39,776 nucleotides of DNA from an uncultured Eubacteriales bacterium (GTDB lineage: Bacteria; Bacillota; Clostridia; Oscillospirales; CAG-272). Below the pieces are notes generated by a model that was not told the DNA's origin, made no database searches, and saw only the letters and a program-made list of their open reading frames with translations. The stretch lies in contig URHI01000005.1 in NCBI GenBank assembly GCA_900547565.1, forward strand, positions 1-39,776. The letters are read 5' to 3'. Each line of letters begins with the position of its first letter. Positions within the stretch are counted from its first letter, which is position 1. This document shows positions 1 to 8,272 of the stretch, piece after piece. A program made the translations under genes and the position numbers.

Positions 1-10
1 CAGCTCTGTT

Positions 11-39
11 ATACTACCACTTTTATTTTAAATTGTCAA
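11..39 (-). promoter_or_regulatory. Sigma-A promoter firing out of the left edge
   Basis: On the minus strand TTGACA (34-39) is followed after exactly 17 bases by TAGTAT (11-16), and a TG one base before the -10 makes it an extended -10 element. The spacer is AT-rich. It points leftward, away from pepD, so the gene it drives lies outside the window. Confidence 0.75.
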
Positions 40-167
40 GCCGTTTTTTGAAAAAAGTCGAAAAATCCACAAAAAAGTCTTATATTGCAGAGTAAAAAGG
101 CTTGTTAATGCTGAAAACCCTAATTATTCCATTAAAGCGCACGTGCGGGCATTCTGCTGATAATAAC

Positions 168-215
168 ACCGGCAAGGCAAGCACAAAACAACTGCTGTGC
201 AAAATCCCTGCCGGT
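168..215 (-). terminator. Possible pepD terminator hairpin
   Basis: An inverted repeat (ACCGGCA at 168-174, TGCCGGT at 209-215), extended after one mismatch by a GG/CC pair, encloses a second small stem (GCAC 181-184, GTGC 197-200). It lies about 35 bases past the pepD stop. On the minus strand it is followed only by a weak T-rich stretch, so a terminator role is plausible but not firm. The rest of 1-250 shows no gene. Confidence 0.35.
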
Positions 216-250
216 AATCTGCTGTTATGCCGGTTGGTCCGGTAATCGCG

Positions 251-1690
251 TTATTTTTTCAACATTTCGGTCACTATGCGCCACAGTCTACCGTAGCTTG
301 CCAGATCAAGCCGCTCGTCCGGTGTGTGAATATTCTGCGCATCGGCGCCAATGGATATCATATCCATGTCTGGCAAGCGGGATTTGATCACTCCGCACTC
401 AAGGCCGGCATGTATCGCCACCACCTGAGGCTCTCTGCCCAACACACGACGCGCAACTTCTATATATTTGTCCCTGAGCGGTGATTGCCTTGCATATTCC
501 CAGCCCGGATAACGGCTGTAATGCTCCGCAGATGCTCCGCACAGCTCAGAAACGGCATCAAGATAATCTATCGACGCTTCAATCAAATGTTCCTTTGGGG
601 ATCTGCTCGAGAATATCAGTTCCACAACATCATTTGATGTTCTTATGATACCGAGGTTTCGTGAAAACTCGGCAAGCCCCGGAATCTCGCTGCTCATGCG
701 TATAACACCGTTCTCCACCGTACCGACTGCCTCGGCAACAAGCCGTGTGCTGGCGCAGTTCATCATATATTCAGGCTTATCTACCCGTTCGCAGGTCAAC
801 GTGAATCCGGCATCATCGGCAACAAGCTCGCTTCTGATTTTTTCGGCAAATATTGTAGCACGCGCTTTCATTCTCTCGCTGTCGGAGCAGGTGATAACAG
901 CTTCACACTCACGAGGAATGGCATTGTCCATAAGTCCGCCGTTCAAGCTTATCAGATTATAATCGGCATCACGGCGCAATGAAAGCAGCAAACGGCCCAT
1001 AAGTTTATTTGCATTGGCGCGACCCAACGTAATGTCCGCACCGGAATGACCGCCCATAAGGCCGGATATGTGGATAGAAAGCGCCTCGCCGGCCGCCTCG
1101 ACAAATTCAACCGGCAGCTTTATATCAGTCCGGCAGCCTCCGGCACAGCCTACTACCGCCATGCCCTCATCATCGCTGTCCATATTTATCATTCGGCGTG
1201 CCGAAATACGGCTGTAATCAAAGCCTGTCGCCCCGACAAGCCCCACTTCCTCTGAGGCAGTGAACAGGCACTCAAGCGCCGGGCACTGATCTGCCGCACC
1301 GTCAAGCAGTGCCAGCATAAGTGCTACAGCCGTGCCGTTATCAGCACCCAATGTAGTGCCGCGTGCATGCAACCAGCCGTCCTCGACGTAAAGATCGAGC
1401 GGCTGTGTTTTGAAATCATGCTGTACATTGGAATTTTTTTCGCAAACCATGTCGGTGTGCCCCTGAATGAGCATTGCAGGTTCGTCTTCATATCCCGGAG
1501 TTGCCGGCTTTTTGATCAGAACATTGTTCAGCTCGTCACGATAGCAGTCCAAACCGCGCGCCTGCGCAAAGCTGACCAGTGCGTCGGCAACGCCGGCCTC
1601 GTTGTGCGAGCCACGCGGTATAGCCGACAGCTCCTCGAAAAAGTGAAACAGACATTCCGGTTCATAGCCGTTGATAATGTAATCCTTCAT
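251..1690 (-). CDS. pepD: Aminoacyl-histidine dipeptidase (Xaa-His dipeptidase), M20 family
   Basis: This is a 479-residue cytosolic zinc peptidase that would cleave dipeptides such as Xaa-His (carnosine-type) and release amino acids. The M20 metal-site motifs are in order: GHTD at 77-80 (His78, Asp80), GADNG at 115-119 (Asp117), the SEE pair at 146-148 (Glu147/148), MDSDD near 170, and HAGLECG near 433. The length matches PepD (about 480-490) rather than shorter M20 peptidases. The ATG start follows a very strong GGAGGAGGG ribosome site. It lies 71 bases downstream of mreB on the same strand with no clear terminator between, so it is probably co-transcribed with mreB, although the two functions are not obviously linked. 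The family assignment is firm, but the exact dipeptide preference cannot be read from sequence. Confidence 0.92.
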   Translation of the reverse strand: MKDYIINGYEPECLFHFFEELSAIPRGSHNEAGVADALVSFAQARGLDCYRDELNNVLIKKPATPGYEDEPAMLIQGHTDMVCEKNSNVQHDFKTQPLDLYVEDGWLHARGTTLGADNGTAVALMLALLDGAADQCPALECLFTASEEVGLVGATGFDYSRISARRMINMDSDDEGMAVVGCAGGCRTDIKLPVEFVEAAGEALSIHISGLMGGHSGADITLGRANANKLMGRLLLSLRRDADYNLISLNGGLMDNAIPRECEAVITCSDSERMKARATIFAEKIRSELVADDAGFTLTCERVDKPEYMMNCASTRLVAEAVGTVENGVIRMSSEIPGLAEFSRNLGIIRTSNDVVELIFSSRSPKEHLIEASIDYLDAVSELCGASAEHYSRYPGWEYARQSPLRDKYIEVARRVLGREPQVVAIHAGLECGVIKSRLPDMDMISIGADAQNIHTPDERLDLASYGRLWRIVTEMLKK

Positions 1691-1761
1691 ATATTAATTC
1701 CCTCCTCCGTAGCACCTCACAGGATGTTACGGTCTGAAAAATCACTGACAGTTGCGCCGCA

Positions 1762-2781
1762 TCATCCCTCGGAGTTATCCGACAGCTGCGACAGCGACCT
1801 ACCCATTCCAAGCACCACACAGCTAACCGGGTCATTGGCAACGGTGGCGCGTATTCCTGTTACATCGGCAAGCAAACGGTCAAGCCCGGCAAGCAGGCTT
1901 CCGCCTCCGGTCATTGTTATGCCGTTGTTAATAATGTCGGGGATAAGCTCAGGCGGTGTCTTTTCGACTACCCGGCAAATCGCCTCGATAATTTCCGATA
2001 TCGGATCCTTCATGGCCTCAAGCATTTCGCGCGAGCTGATGGTAATTTCCTTTGGCAGTCCCTCACTCATGCAACGGCCTCTGACCTTCATGGTCTTGAT
2101 ATTTTTATGCTCATACACGGCACCGATACGGATCTTGATCTGCTCCGCCGTGCGCTCGCCTATGTATACACGGTATTTGTTTTTAACGTGGCGCACAATG
2201 GCTTCGTCGAACTGATCGCCCGCCACGCGCACCGACTCGGACACAACAATTCCGCCCAGTGACACGACCGCCACATCAGTGGTTCCGCCACCGATATCAA
2301 CAACGAGGTGTCCTTCCGGAGCATTGACCCGCAACCCGGCACCTATCGCTGCCGCCAGCGGTTCCGCAATCAGCTGAACCGATCTCGCACCGGCTTCAAG
2401 CGCGGCATCCATGACCGCCCGGCGCTCAACATCCGACACGCTGCCGGGAATACATATCATAACGCGCGGCCGAAAAAACATGTCCCCGCACGCGGACTTG
2501 ATGAAATACTGAAGCATGCGCAGTGTCACTTCATACTGTGCCACCACTCCGTTTTTCAGCGGACGGATAGTCTTTATGTGCTCAGGCGTTCGTCCCATCA
2601 TTGCCTGCGCATCCTGACCGACCTTGATGATTTTGTCTGCGGCGGTATCTATGGCCACCACCGACGGCTCGTTGAGAACTATTCCGCGCCCCTCCACGTA
2701 TACAAGCACCGTAGCGGTACCCAGGTCTATTGCTATGTCACGACTTCCGAAGCGCTCGGACAGATTTTTGAAAACGCCCAC
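1762..2781 (-). CDS. mreB: Rod shape-determining protein MreB/Mbl family
   Basis: This 339-residue bacterial actin homologue polymerises under the membrane and positions the elongation peptidoglycan machinery. Actin-fold signatures are present: phosphate-1 loop DLGTA (19-23), AEPLAAAIG (139-147), phosphate-2 DIGGGTTD (162-169) and a late TGGGSLL adenosine motif. The N-terminal MGVFKNLSERF could form the membrane-binding amphipathic helix typical of MreB. The start is GTG at 2781, preceded by AAAGGAG at good spacing. The segment at 112-119 reads PGSVSDVE where MreB usually has a PSGVT-like sequence, a small departure. No mreC or mreD lies beside it, which is common for Mbl-type paralogues, so MreB and Mbl cannot be separated here. 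A near-consensus promoter sits about 36 bases upstream. Confidence 0.9.
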   Translation of the reverse strand: MGVFKNLSERFGSRDIAIDLGTATVLVYVEGRGIVLNEPSVVAIDTAADKIIKVGQDAQAMMGRTPEHIKTIRPLKNGVVAQYEVTLRMLQYFIKSACGDMFFRPRVMICIPGSVSDVERRAVMDAALEAGARSVQLIAEPLAAAIGAGLRVNAPEGHLVVDIGGGTTDVAVVSLGGIVVSESVRVAGDQFDEAIVRHVKNKYRVYIGERTAEQIKIRIGAVYEHKNIKTMKVRGRCMSEGLPKEITISSREMLEAMKDPISEIIEAICRVVEKTPPELIPDIINNGITMTGGGSLLAGLDRLLADVTGIRATVANDPVSCVVLGMGRSLSQLSDNSEG

Positions 2782-2816
2782 ACGGTGCTCCTTTCTCTGA
2801 ATTGCTCTGCGATATT

Positions 2817-2845
2817 ATTATACAATATATCCAGAAAAAAATCAA
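2817..2845 (-). promoter_or_regulatory. mreB promoter
   Basis: TTGATT (2840-2845) and TATAAT (2817-2822) on the minus strand are separated by 17 bases. The short leader carries the AAAGGAG ribosome site of mreB. Confidence 0.75.
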
Positions 2846-2900
2846 CACGTTTTTATATTAAGATAATACCGCGACATATTGTACAGCAACAAAAGGCGTT

Positions 2901-3731
2901 TTATGTCGCAGTGCGGCATACTGCCGCAACGCACACACCGATCACCTCGGCTGCTCCCGCACCTATAAGCAATGACGCGCAGGCACTCATCGTCGCGCCG
3001 GTCGTAATTACATCGTCAACCAGCACCACCGTACGGCCGCTAACATCTACACTGCCGTCAAATACAACCGCGTGCCCGGCATTCCACACACGCGCCGAAT
3101 ATCCAAGTGTTTTCTGGCTTTTCGACGCGGTGAACCGCCTTCGCGTCAGCGGGCGGCAGAATTCAGAGCCCATCCGTGCCGCTAGGCACTTTGCCAGCTG
3201 TTCGGCCTGATCGAATCCGTTTTCACGGCGTGCGCGGCGGGAGCGCGGGCAGAATGTTATCAGCGCACCGTCATTTATCTCGTGCCGCAGTGCCGGGGTC
3301 AGCTGTGCGGCGAGAAAATCAAAGCAATCCCGGTTACACTGCGTTTTGTTGCAGTTGACAATACGATTGATACAACCATTGGCCATCGAAGGGTCGTAAC
3401 CGGCCAGGCGTATCACGCAGCCAACGCCCACGTCCGCCAGCACAGGAGCAACGCAGCGACAGTCCAGCATGGGGCGTCCGCATACAGGACAGATATCCAG
3501 CTTAGCGCGCTCAAACTGACCGCGGCAGCTGTTGCACAGTACCGCCTCGCCGCCTGTCGCATCGTAAGGCAAAAGATTGCCGCAAGATACACAGTATGGC
3601 GGAAAAAGCAGGCGGCTTATCAGGCTTCGTCGGCTTGATTTATGTGTGTTGCTCATGGAATTATTCATATTTCTGCCCGAATTATCGTTGCAAGCCAACA
3701 TATCCGGGCCTGTCCCACGCTTTGCGCTCAC
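2901..3731 (-). CDS. comF: ComF family protein (zinc finger plus phosphoribosyltransferase domain)
   Basis: The product is 276 residues. The N-terminal part has four cysteine pairs (Cys47/50, 66/69, 81/84, 91/93) that look like a zinc-binding double-zinc-ribbon region. The C-terminal part is a type I phosphoribosyltransferase fold with the PRPP-binding loop VVLVDDVITTGAT at 235-247. ComFC-type proteins are needed for natural transformation in some Firmicutes and act with the helicase ComFA, which is not present here. The chosen start is GTG at 3731: it overlaps the recD2 stop by four bases (GTGA) and has a good GAGGGGG site seven bases upstream. Internal ATG codons at 3668 and 3656 lack one. 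The approximately 40 residues before the first cysteine are unlike the family and may be lineage-specific. Coupling to recD2 suggests a DNA-processing role. Confidence 0.85.
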   Translation of the reverse strand: MSAKRGTGPDMLACNDNSGRNMNNSMSNTHKSSRRSLISRLLFPPYCVSCGNLLPYDATGGEAVLCNSCRGQFERAKLDICPVCGRPMLDCRCVAPVLADVGVGCVIRLAGYDPSMANGCINRIVNCNKTQCNRDCFDFLAAQLTPALRHEINDGALITFCPRSRRARRENGFDQAEQLAKCLAARMGSEFCRPLTRRRFTASKSQKTLGYSARVWNAGHAVVFDGSVDVSGRTVVLVDDVITTGATMSACASLLIGAGAAEVIGVCVAAVCRTAT

Positions 3732-5986
3732 CTTATGTCCCCCTCTTTCCTAAGCATAGCGCAAAGCCCGGTATACCGCATGGCTGTCCGGTTGTTTTCA
3801 ACCATACTGCGGACAATGTCCTCACGCCCCACGATAATTACCATACGCTGTGCTCGCGTCACCGCCGTATACAGCAGGTTGCGGGTGAGCAACAGCTGCG
3901 CTGCGCCGCAGGCAGGGATTATGACTATCGGATATTCACTTCCCTGACTTTTATGTACCGTGACCGCATATGCGTGCTCAAGATCCTCAAGCAGTGAAAA
4001 ATCATACATCACGCGGCGATCGTCAAACATTATCTCAAAGCAGGACGACTCGCGGTTTATTGCTTCAATTGTACCGATATCGCCGTTGAAAACGCCCATA
4101 CCGTCACTGTCCGGGCGTTCCCACGCAAGCTCATAGTTGTTGCGCACCTGCATGACTCGGTCGCCGACCCGAAAGTGTGTCTGCCTGAATTGGTACTCGC
4201 TTTTGCCGGGTGCGGGGGGATTAAGCGCGTTCTGCAGTATCACATTGAGATTTTCGGTGCCTGCCTCGCCTCGGCGTGACGGGGATATTACCTGTATGCT
4301 GTTAACAGTGTCAGGGCCATAGGTACGAGGCAGACGGTTGCGGTATAGATCGGCCACAGTAGCGGCTATCTCGACATCTGTCCGACGCGGCAGGAAAAAG
4401 AAATCATTGTTCTTGACACCAAGCTCAGGCATACGTCCCGAATTGATCGCGTGGGCATTTGTGACTATCAGACTCTCGCCTGCCTGGCGAAAAATTTCAT
4501 TCAATCTCACCGTGGCAAAGCAGCCCGACGCGATTATGTCCGCCAAAACATTTCCTGCGCCGACCGACGGCAGCTGATCCGCATCACCGATAAGCAGCAG
4601 CCGTGCACCCGGCTTTACCGCACGCAGCAGCGCCCCGGTCAGCGCACTGTCCAGCATGGAAGCCTCGTCGATAATTATGACATTTTCCTCAAGCGGATCC
4701 TGCTCGTTGCGTCTGAAGCTGTCGCCGTCGTCCCTGCCAAACTCCATTTCAAGCAGGCGATGCACCGTCTTTGCCTCGCGGCAGGTTGCCTCGGACATAC
4801 GCTTTGCCGCCCGTCCTGTAGGAGCCGCCAGCGCCACGCGCAGGCCCATACTCTCGAATATATCTATCAGCGCCTTGACAATGGTGGTCTTTCCCGTACC
4901 GGGGCCGCCGGTAAGCACAAACACGCCGCTTATCAGCGCATCTGATATTGCGCGGCGTTGCATTTCTGCGTATTGCAATCCGTTGAGCCGTTCTTCTTTG
5001 GAAATGAATGCCTGAACATCGCCCATGCCTATTGACGGACACAGCCGATCCAGCAAAATCAGCTTTGACGCTATGTATTTTTCGTTTTGGTATGCGTACG
5101 GAAGATAAATGTAGCGGACACCGCCTCGCGTGTCGGATACCAACCGCTGCCGGTCTACGGCCTGTGAAAGTGCAGCCGCAGCGGCAGCGGAATCACAGCC
5201 GAGCATTGCGGCCGCCGTCTCTGTCAACTTGCCCTCGGGAAGGCAGACATGGCCGTTCTGTGCGGCATTTGACGACAGTATATAGCAGATTCCGCTCATA
5301 AGCCGCTCGGGTGAGTCGGCAGGTATACCCAGCTTGCGCGCCATGACATCGGCTTTTTCAAATCCGATGCCCTCAACCTCATTGCAAAGCCGGTACGGAT
5401 TGGCGCGAGCCAGCTCCACCGAATTCCCTCCGTATTTTTTGTAGATCCGAAGGGTAAGCGCCGAACCGAAATAATCCCGGAAAAAGATCAGCGCATTGCG
5501 CATACCGGATTTTTCTCTGAAATCCTCGCTCGCCGACTCGGCCAACTTGCGCGACACTCCCTTGACCTGCACCAGCCAGTCAGGGTGATTTTCCAGTACA
5601 TCAAAGGTGTCCTCTCCGAACTTGTCGACTATGCGCTGTGCCAGCTTGGGACCAATACCCTTGACTGTACGAGATGCAAGATAACGCAATATGGCGGCAG
5701 TGTCGGCGGGCAGTGCGCGTTCAAACTGCTCCGCCTTGAACTGACGGCCGTATTTTGCGCTGTGTACCCAGCGTCCGAAAAAGCAGGCAGTGTCGCCCTC
5801 CGAGATATACGGCAGGACACCGACAACGGTGACCGGCTCCTCCCCCTCTCCCTCAGCTTCGACTGTGCACACGGTATATCCGTTGTCCTTGTTGACAAAA
5901 ATGATGTCCTCCACCACACCGTCAAGGCGAATGACATCGCCTGTGCCGGGTGATTCATATGATCTGTTTGAATTGATTTCAGACAT
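3728..5986 (-). CDS. recD2: ATP-dependent DNA helicase RecD2 (RecD/TraA family)
   Basis: This is a 752-residue superfamily 1B 5'-3' DNA helicase acting in DNA repair and replication-fork maintenance, independent of RecBC. The N-terminal region (about 15-95) is the OB-like domain, followed by helix-hairpin-helix segments (GIGPKLAQRIVDKFG around 110-124 and another near 205) that mark RecD2 rather than RecBCD RecD. Walker A GGPGTGKT is at 360-367 and Walker B IIDEAS at 438-443. Late helicase motifs TVHKSQGSEYP and YTAVTRAQ close the C-terminus. ATG is preceded by AAAGGA. It sits 18 bases after the small membrane gene and overlaps comF, so it belongs to the metK operon. Length and domain order are normal for the family. 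Confidence 0.94.
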   Translation of the reverse strand: MSEINSNRSYESPGTGDVIRLDGVVEDIIFVNKDNGYTVCTVEAEGEGEEPVTVVGVLPYISEGDTACFFGRWVHSAKYGRQFKAEQFERALPADTAAILRYLASRTVKGIGPKLAQRIVDKFGEDTFDVLENHPDWLVQVKGVSRKLAESASEDFREKSGMRNALIFFRDYFGSALTLRIYKKYGGNSVELARANPYRLCNEVEGIGFEKADVMARKLGIPADSPERLMSGICYILSSNAAQNGHVCLPEGKLTETAAAMLGCDSAAAAAALSQAVDRQRLVSDTRGGVRYIYLPYAYQNEKYIASKLILLDRLCPSIGMGDVQAFISKEERLNGLQYAEMQRRAISDALISGVFVLTGGPGTGKTTIVKALIDIFESMGLRVALAAPTGRAAKRMSEATCREAKTVHRLLEMEFGRDDGDSFRRNEQDPLEENVIIIDEASMLDSALTGALLRAVKPGARLLLIGDADQLPSVGAGNVLADIIASGCFATVRLNEIFRQAGESLIVTNAHAINSGRMPELGVKNNDFFFLPRRTDVEIAATVADLYRNRLPRTYGPDTVNSIQVISPSRRGEAGTENLNVILQNALNPPAPGKSEYQFRQTHFRVGDRVMQVRNNYELAWERPDSDGMGVFNGDIGTIEAINRESSCFEIMFDDRRVMYDFSLLEDLEHAYAVTVHKSQGSEYPIVIIPACGAAQLLLTRNLLYTAVTRAQRMVIIVGREDIVRSMVENNRTAMRYTGLCAMLRKEGDIR

Positions 5987-6004
5987 CGTTTTTATCCTTT
6001 CTCA

Positions 6005-6298
6005 TTATTTTTCAACTACGAAAAAAAGCTCTACTCCATCTCCGCGCAGTGCCGATTCCACCTCACTGCCAAGGTCGGCCCCCGGCAGTACAATCACACT
6101 CACGCGCCCGGCACGGCAAAAACGTCGCCGCGTCTGGTTTACCATACAGCCAAGCTCCTCAGGCTCAAAGCTGCCGTCATAAATCAGACATGTCACCGTA
6201 TCACAGCGCGCCAGCCAGTCGTCCGTCAGCATACGGAACAGACATACCGCACCGAAAGCCGCCAACACGGCAAGAATTATTTCAAGCAGCAAAGTCAC
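6005..6298 (-). CDS. Small single-pass membrane protein, function unknown
   Basis: I do not recognise this 97-residue protein. The frame stays open further upstream into metK, but the best start is GTG at 6298: a GGGAGGTGG ribosome site lies just before it and it leaves a 70-base gap from metK. The N-terminus (about residues 2-24, LLLEIILAVLAAFGAV core) is one hydrophobic helix. A soluble tail of about 70 residues follows, with a TVTCLIYDG segment, a CMVNQTRRRF stretch, and a predicted strand-helix-strand ending in ELFFVVEK. The alternating strand and helix pattern suggests a small alpha/beta domain. It lies between metK and recD2 in one transcription unit. Its reality is supported by the ribosome site, tight packing and reading-frame length, not by homology. 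Confidence 0.65.
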   Translation of the reverse strand: MTLLLEIILAVLAAFGAVCLFRMLTDDWLARCDTVTCLIYDGSFEPEELGCMVNQTRRRFCRAGRVSVIVLPGADLGSEVESALRGDGVELFFVVEK

Positions 6299-6368
6299 CG
6301 CACACCACCTCCCGTGACAGTATATGCCGTTGGGAGGTGCGGAGATTATTTTACGGTGTTGACGAATG

Positions 6369-7547
6369 TCACAGCAGTGCCGAACGAAGCACGGGAGCCA
6401 AATCGCACTTCTCCCATCCGACGCCCAGATCTTCACGGCCCATATGGCCGTAAGCTGCCAGCGGCGCGTATATCGGCCTGCGCAGTCCGAAACGGTTGAT
6501 TATAGCGGCAGGACGCAGATCAATATTATCCAGCAGTACCCGTGAGATCTCATCTTCCGGCACGCACGCGGTACCGAATGTTTCCACCATGACCGACACG
6601 GGCTTAGCAACACCGATAGCATATGCTATCTGCACCTCGCAGCGACTTGCCACTCCTGACGCAACAATGTTTTTTGCGGCATACCGGGCGGCATATGAGG
6701 CCGAGCGATCGACCTTTGTCGGGTCCTTACCCGAAAAAGCGCCGCCGCCGTGACGTGAATATCCGCCATAGGTATCTACTATTATCTTGCGTCCCGTAAG
6801 CCCGGTGTCGCCGGCGGGACCGCCGGTAACAAAGCGGCCTGTCGGATTGACATATATTTTGGTGTCTCCGTCGAGCAGAGCGGCGGGAATCACCGGCTGT
6901 ATCACATGCCGGATTATATCGTCGCGTATCTGCGACAGCTCTGCATCCGGGCTGTGCTGTGATGAAATGACCACAGTGTCAACACGTGCGGGAACACCGT
7001 CATGATACTCTACCGTAACCTGTGTTTTACCGTCCGGACGCAGGTAATCTACGATCCTTTGCTTGCGTACATAAGTAAGCTGTTTTGCCAGCCGGTGAGC
7101 CAACGAAATCGGAAGCGGCATGAGCTCGGGAGTCTCATCGCAAGCATAACCGAACATAAGTCCCTGGTCGCCGGCACCGGTGTCGTATCCGTCGGACTCC
7201 CCCGTCTTTGCCTCAAACGATCTGTCAACGCCAAGCGCGATGTCGGGCGACTGCTCATGTATCGAGCTGATGACCGCACAGCTGTCACAGTCAAAGCCGT
7301 ACTTTGCACGGTCATAACCTATCTCACGCACGGTTTCGCGCACAATATGCTGCAGATCAACATAGGCCTCTGTGGTGATCTCACCCATCAGCGCCACCAT
7401 TCCGGTAGTACAGAATGTTTCGCAGGCAACGCGCGCAGCGGGATCTTGGCTCAATATGGCGTCAAGAACGGCGTCCGAAATTTTATCGCAGATTTTGTCG
7501 GGGTGTCCTTCTGTCACCGACTCGGAAGTAAAAAGTGTTTTCTTCAT
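6369..7547 (-). CDS. metK: S-adenosylmethionine synthetase
   Basis: This 392-residue enzyme makes S-adenosylmethionine from ATP and methionine, the cell's methyl donor. Family signatures are clear: GHPDKICDKISDAVLD near 15-30 (ATP/metal site), the flexible-loop region GAGDQGLMFGYACDET, and the phosphate-loop motif GGGAFSGKDPTKVDRSA near 265. The C-terminal RRPIY and tripeptide region match the canonical length. The ATG start is preceded by GGAG at a rather long spacing of about 13 bases. It is the first gene after a SAM-I riboswitch and terminator, so high SAM should switch it off. Downstream are the small membrane protein, recD2 and comF on the same strand, which places two DNA-metabolism genes at least partly under SAM control. 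Confidence 0.97.
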   Translation of the reverse strand: MKKTLFTSESVTEGHPDKICDKISDAVLDAILSQDPAARVACETFCTTGMVALMGEITTEAYVDLQHIVRETVREIGYDRAKYGFDCDSCAVISSIHEQSPDIALGVDRSFEAKTGESDGYDTGAGDQGLMFGYACDETPELMPLPISLAHRLAKQLTYVRKQRIVDYLRPDGKTQVTVEYHDGVPARVDTVVISSQHSPDAELSQIRDDIIRHVIQPVIPAALLDGDTKIYVNPTGRFVTGGPAGDTGLTGRKIIVDTYGGYSRHGGGAFSGKDPTKVDRSASYAARYAAKNIVASGVASRCEVQIAYAIGVAKPVSVMVETFGTACVPEDEISRVLLDNIDLRPAAIINRFGLRRPIYAPLAAYGHMGREDLGVGWEKCDLAPVLRSALL

Positions 7548-7578
7548 TGCAATAATATATCTCCGTATTATTTCATTT

Positions 7579-7608
7579 AAAAAGGCTCCGCACAGACGGA
7601 GCCTTTTT
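7579..7608 (-). terminator. Riboswitch-controlled intrinsic terminator before metK
   Basis: The arms AAAGGCTCCG (7581-7590) and CGGAGCCTTT (7597-7606) form a perfect GC-rich stem with a 6-base loop, followed on the minus strand by a T run. It directly follows the SAM-I aptamer and precedes metK, so it is the expression platform. Confidence 0.85.
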
Positions 7609-7610
7609 CT

Positions 7611-7695
7611 CTCATCTGTCAGGATTTAGCACCTTGCCGCCGGCGGTAGGTTGCTGTGACATCAACAGGCCTGTCCTTACGTCACTCTTGATAAG
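7611..7695 (-). promoter_or_regulatory. SAM-I (S-box) riboswitch aptamer
   Basis: On the minus strand the leader opens with CTTATCAAGAG and closes with GATGAG, the two P1 strands of the S-box. Between them are the GTGAC...GTCAC stem, the GCAACC block and the GGTGCTAAATCC block that are the conserved SAM-I core. P4, normally a clear hairpin after AAATCC, is reduced to a few bases here. With the terminator that follows it should stop metK transcription when SAM is bound. Confidence 0.92.
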
Positions 7696-7715
7696 ATAAA
7701 TATTTTATTTATAAA

Positions 7716-7744
7716 ATGATACCACATTGCGGCCGTCATTTCAA
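7716..7744 (-). promoter_or_regulatory. Promoter of the SAM riboswitch-metK transcript
   Basis: TTGAAA (7739-7744) and TATCAT (7716-7721) on the minus strand are 17 bases apart, with a TG extended -10. Transcription would start just upstream of the aptamer. Confidence 0.7.
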
Positions 7745-7759
7745 TAGCCATCATCAAAT

Positions 7760-8263
7760 TCAGGCAAAAAATCTGAACGCCGCCACAATGCCGTATGCAC
7801 CGAGCGTCATAATCACGCCAGCTACCATAACGCCTATAAGCGCTGACAGCAGTGCCTTCCAGAATTTCATGTGTATAGTCGCCGCCACAAGCGAGCCTGT
7901 CCAAGCCCCGGTGACGGGCAGCGGAACAGCCACAAACAGTGCCACTCCCCAAAAGGAATACTTTTCGATTTTGGCACGGTTTTTCTCAGCCTTGCGATTT
8001 ATCCAGCCACCTATACGGTTGAAAATTTTTATCTTGGAGTTTTCCATCCAGTCGAGAATCTTGCGTATAAACAGCAGTATGAACGGAACCGGAAGCATGT
8101 TGCCTGCCACGGCAAAAAAATAGCTCTGCCACCACGGCAACCCCAGTCCTGCCCCCAGCGGAATGGCTCCGCGAAGCTCTATGATCGGTATCATGGAGCA
8201 CAGAAAAACGCACCATTCCCGCCCCACTGTTTCAAGAAAAAATCTCGATATTGCCTCAGTCAT
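7760..8263 (-). CDS. COG2426 'small multi-drug export' family membrane protein
   Basis: This 167-residue integral membrane protein resembles the Sm_multidrug_ex family (PF06695, COG2426). The family marker is the N-terminal stretch with SMIPIIELRGAIPLGAGLG, a short polar Glu-Arg-Gly turn between hydrophobic segments; three or four further hydrophobic segments follow. Despite the family name the substrate and direction of transport are not established. It follows the RibU-like gene by nine bases, with a GGAGG site overlapping that gene's end, so the two are co-transcribed under the FMN riboswitch. A link to flavin handling is suggested only by this position. Confidence 0.8.
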   Translation of the reverse strand: MTEAISRFFLETVGREWCVFLCSMIPIIELRGAIPLGAGLGLPWWQSYFFAVAGNMLPVPFILLFIRKILDWMENSKIKIFNRIGGWINRKAEKNRAKIEKYSFWGVALFVAVPLPVTGAWTGSLVAATIHMKFWKALLSALIGVMVAGVIMTLGAYGIVAAFRFFA

Positions 8264-8272
8264 AAAGGCCTC

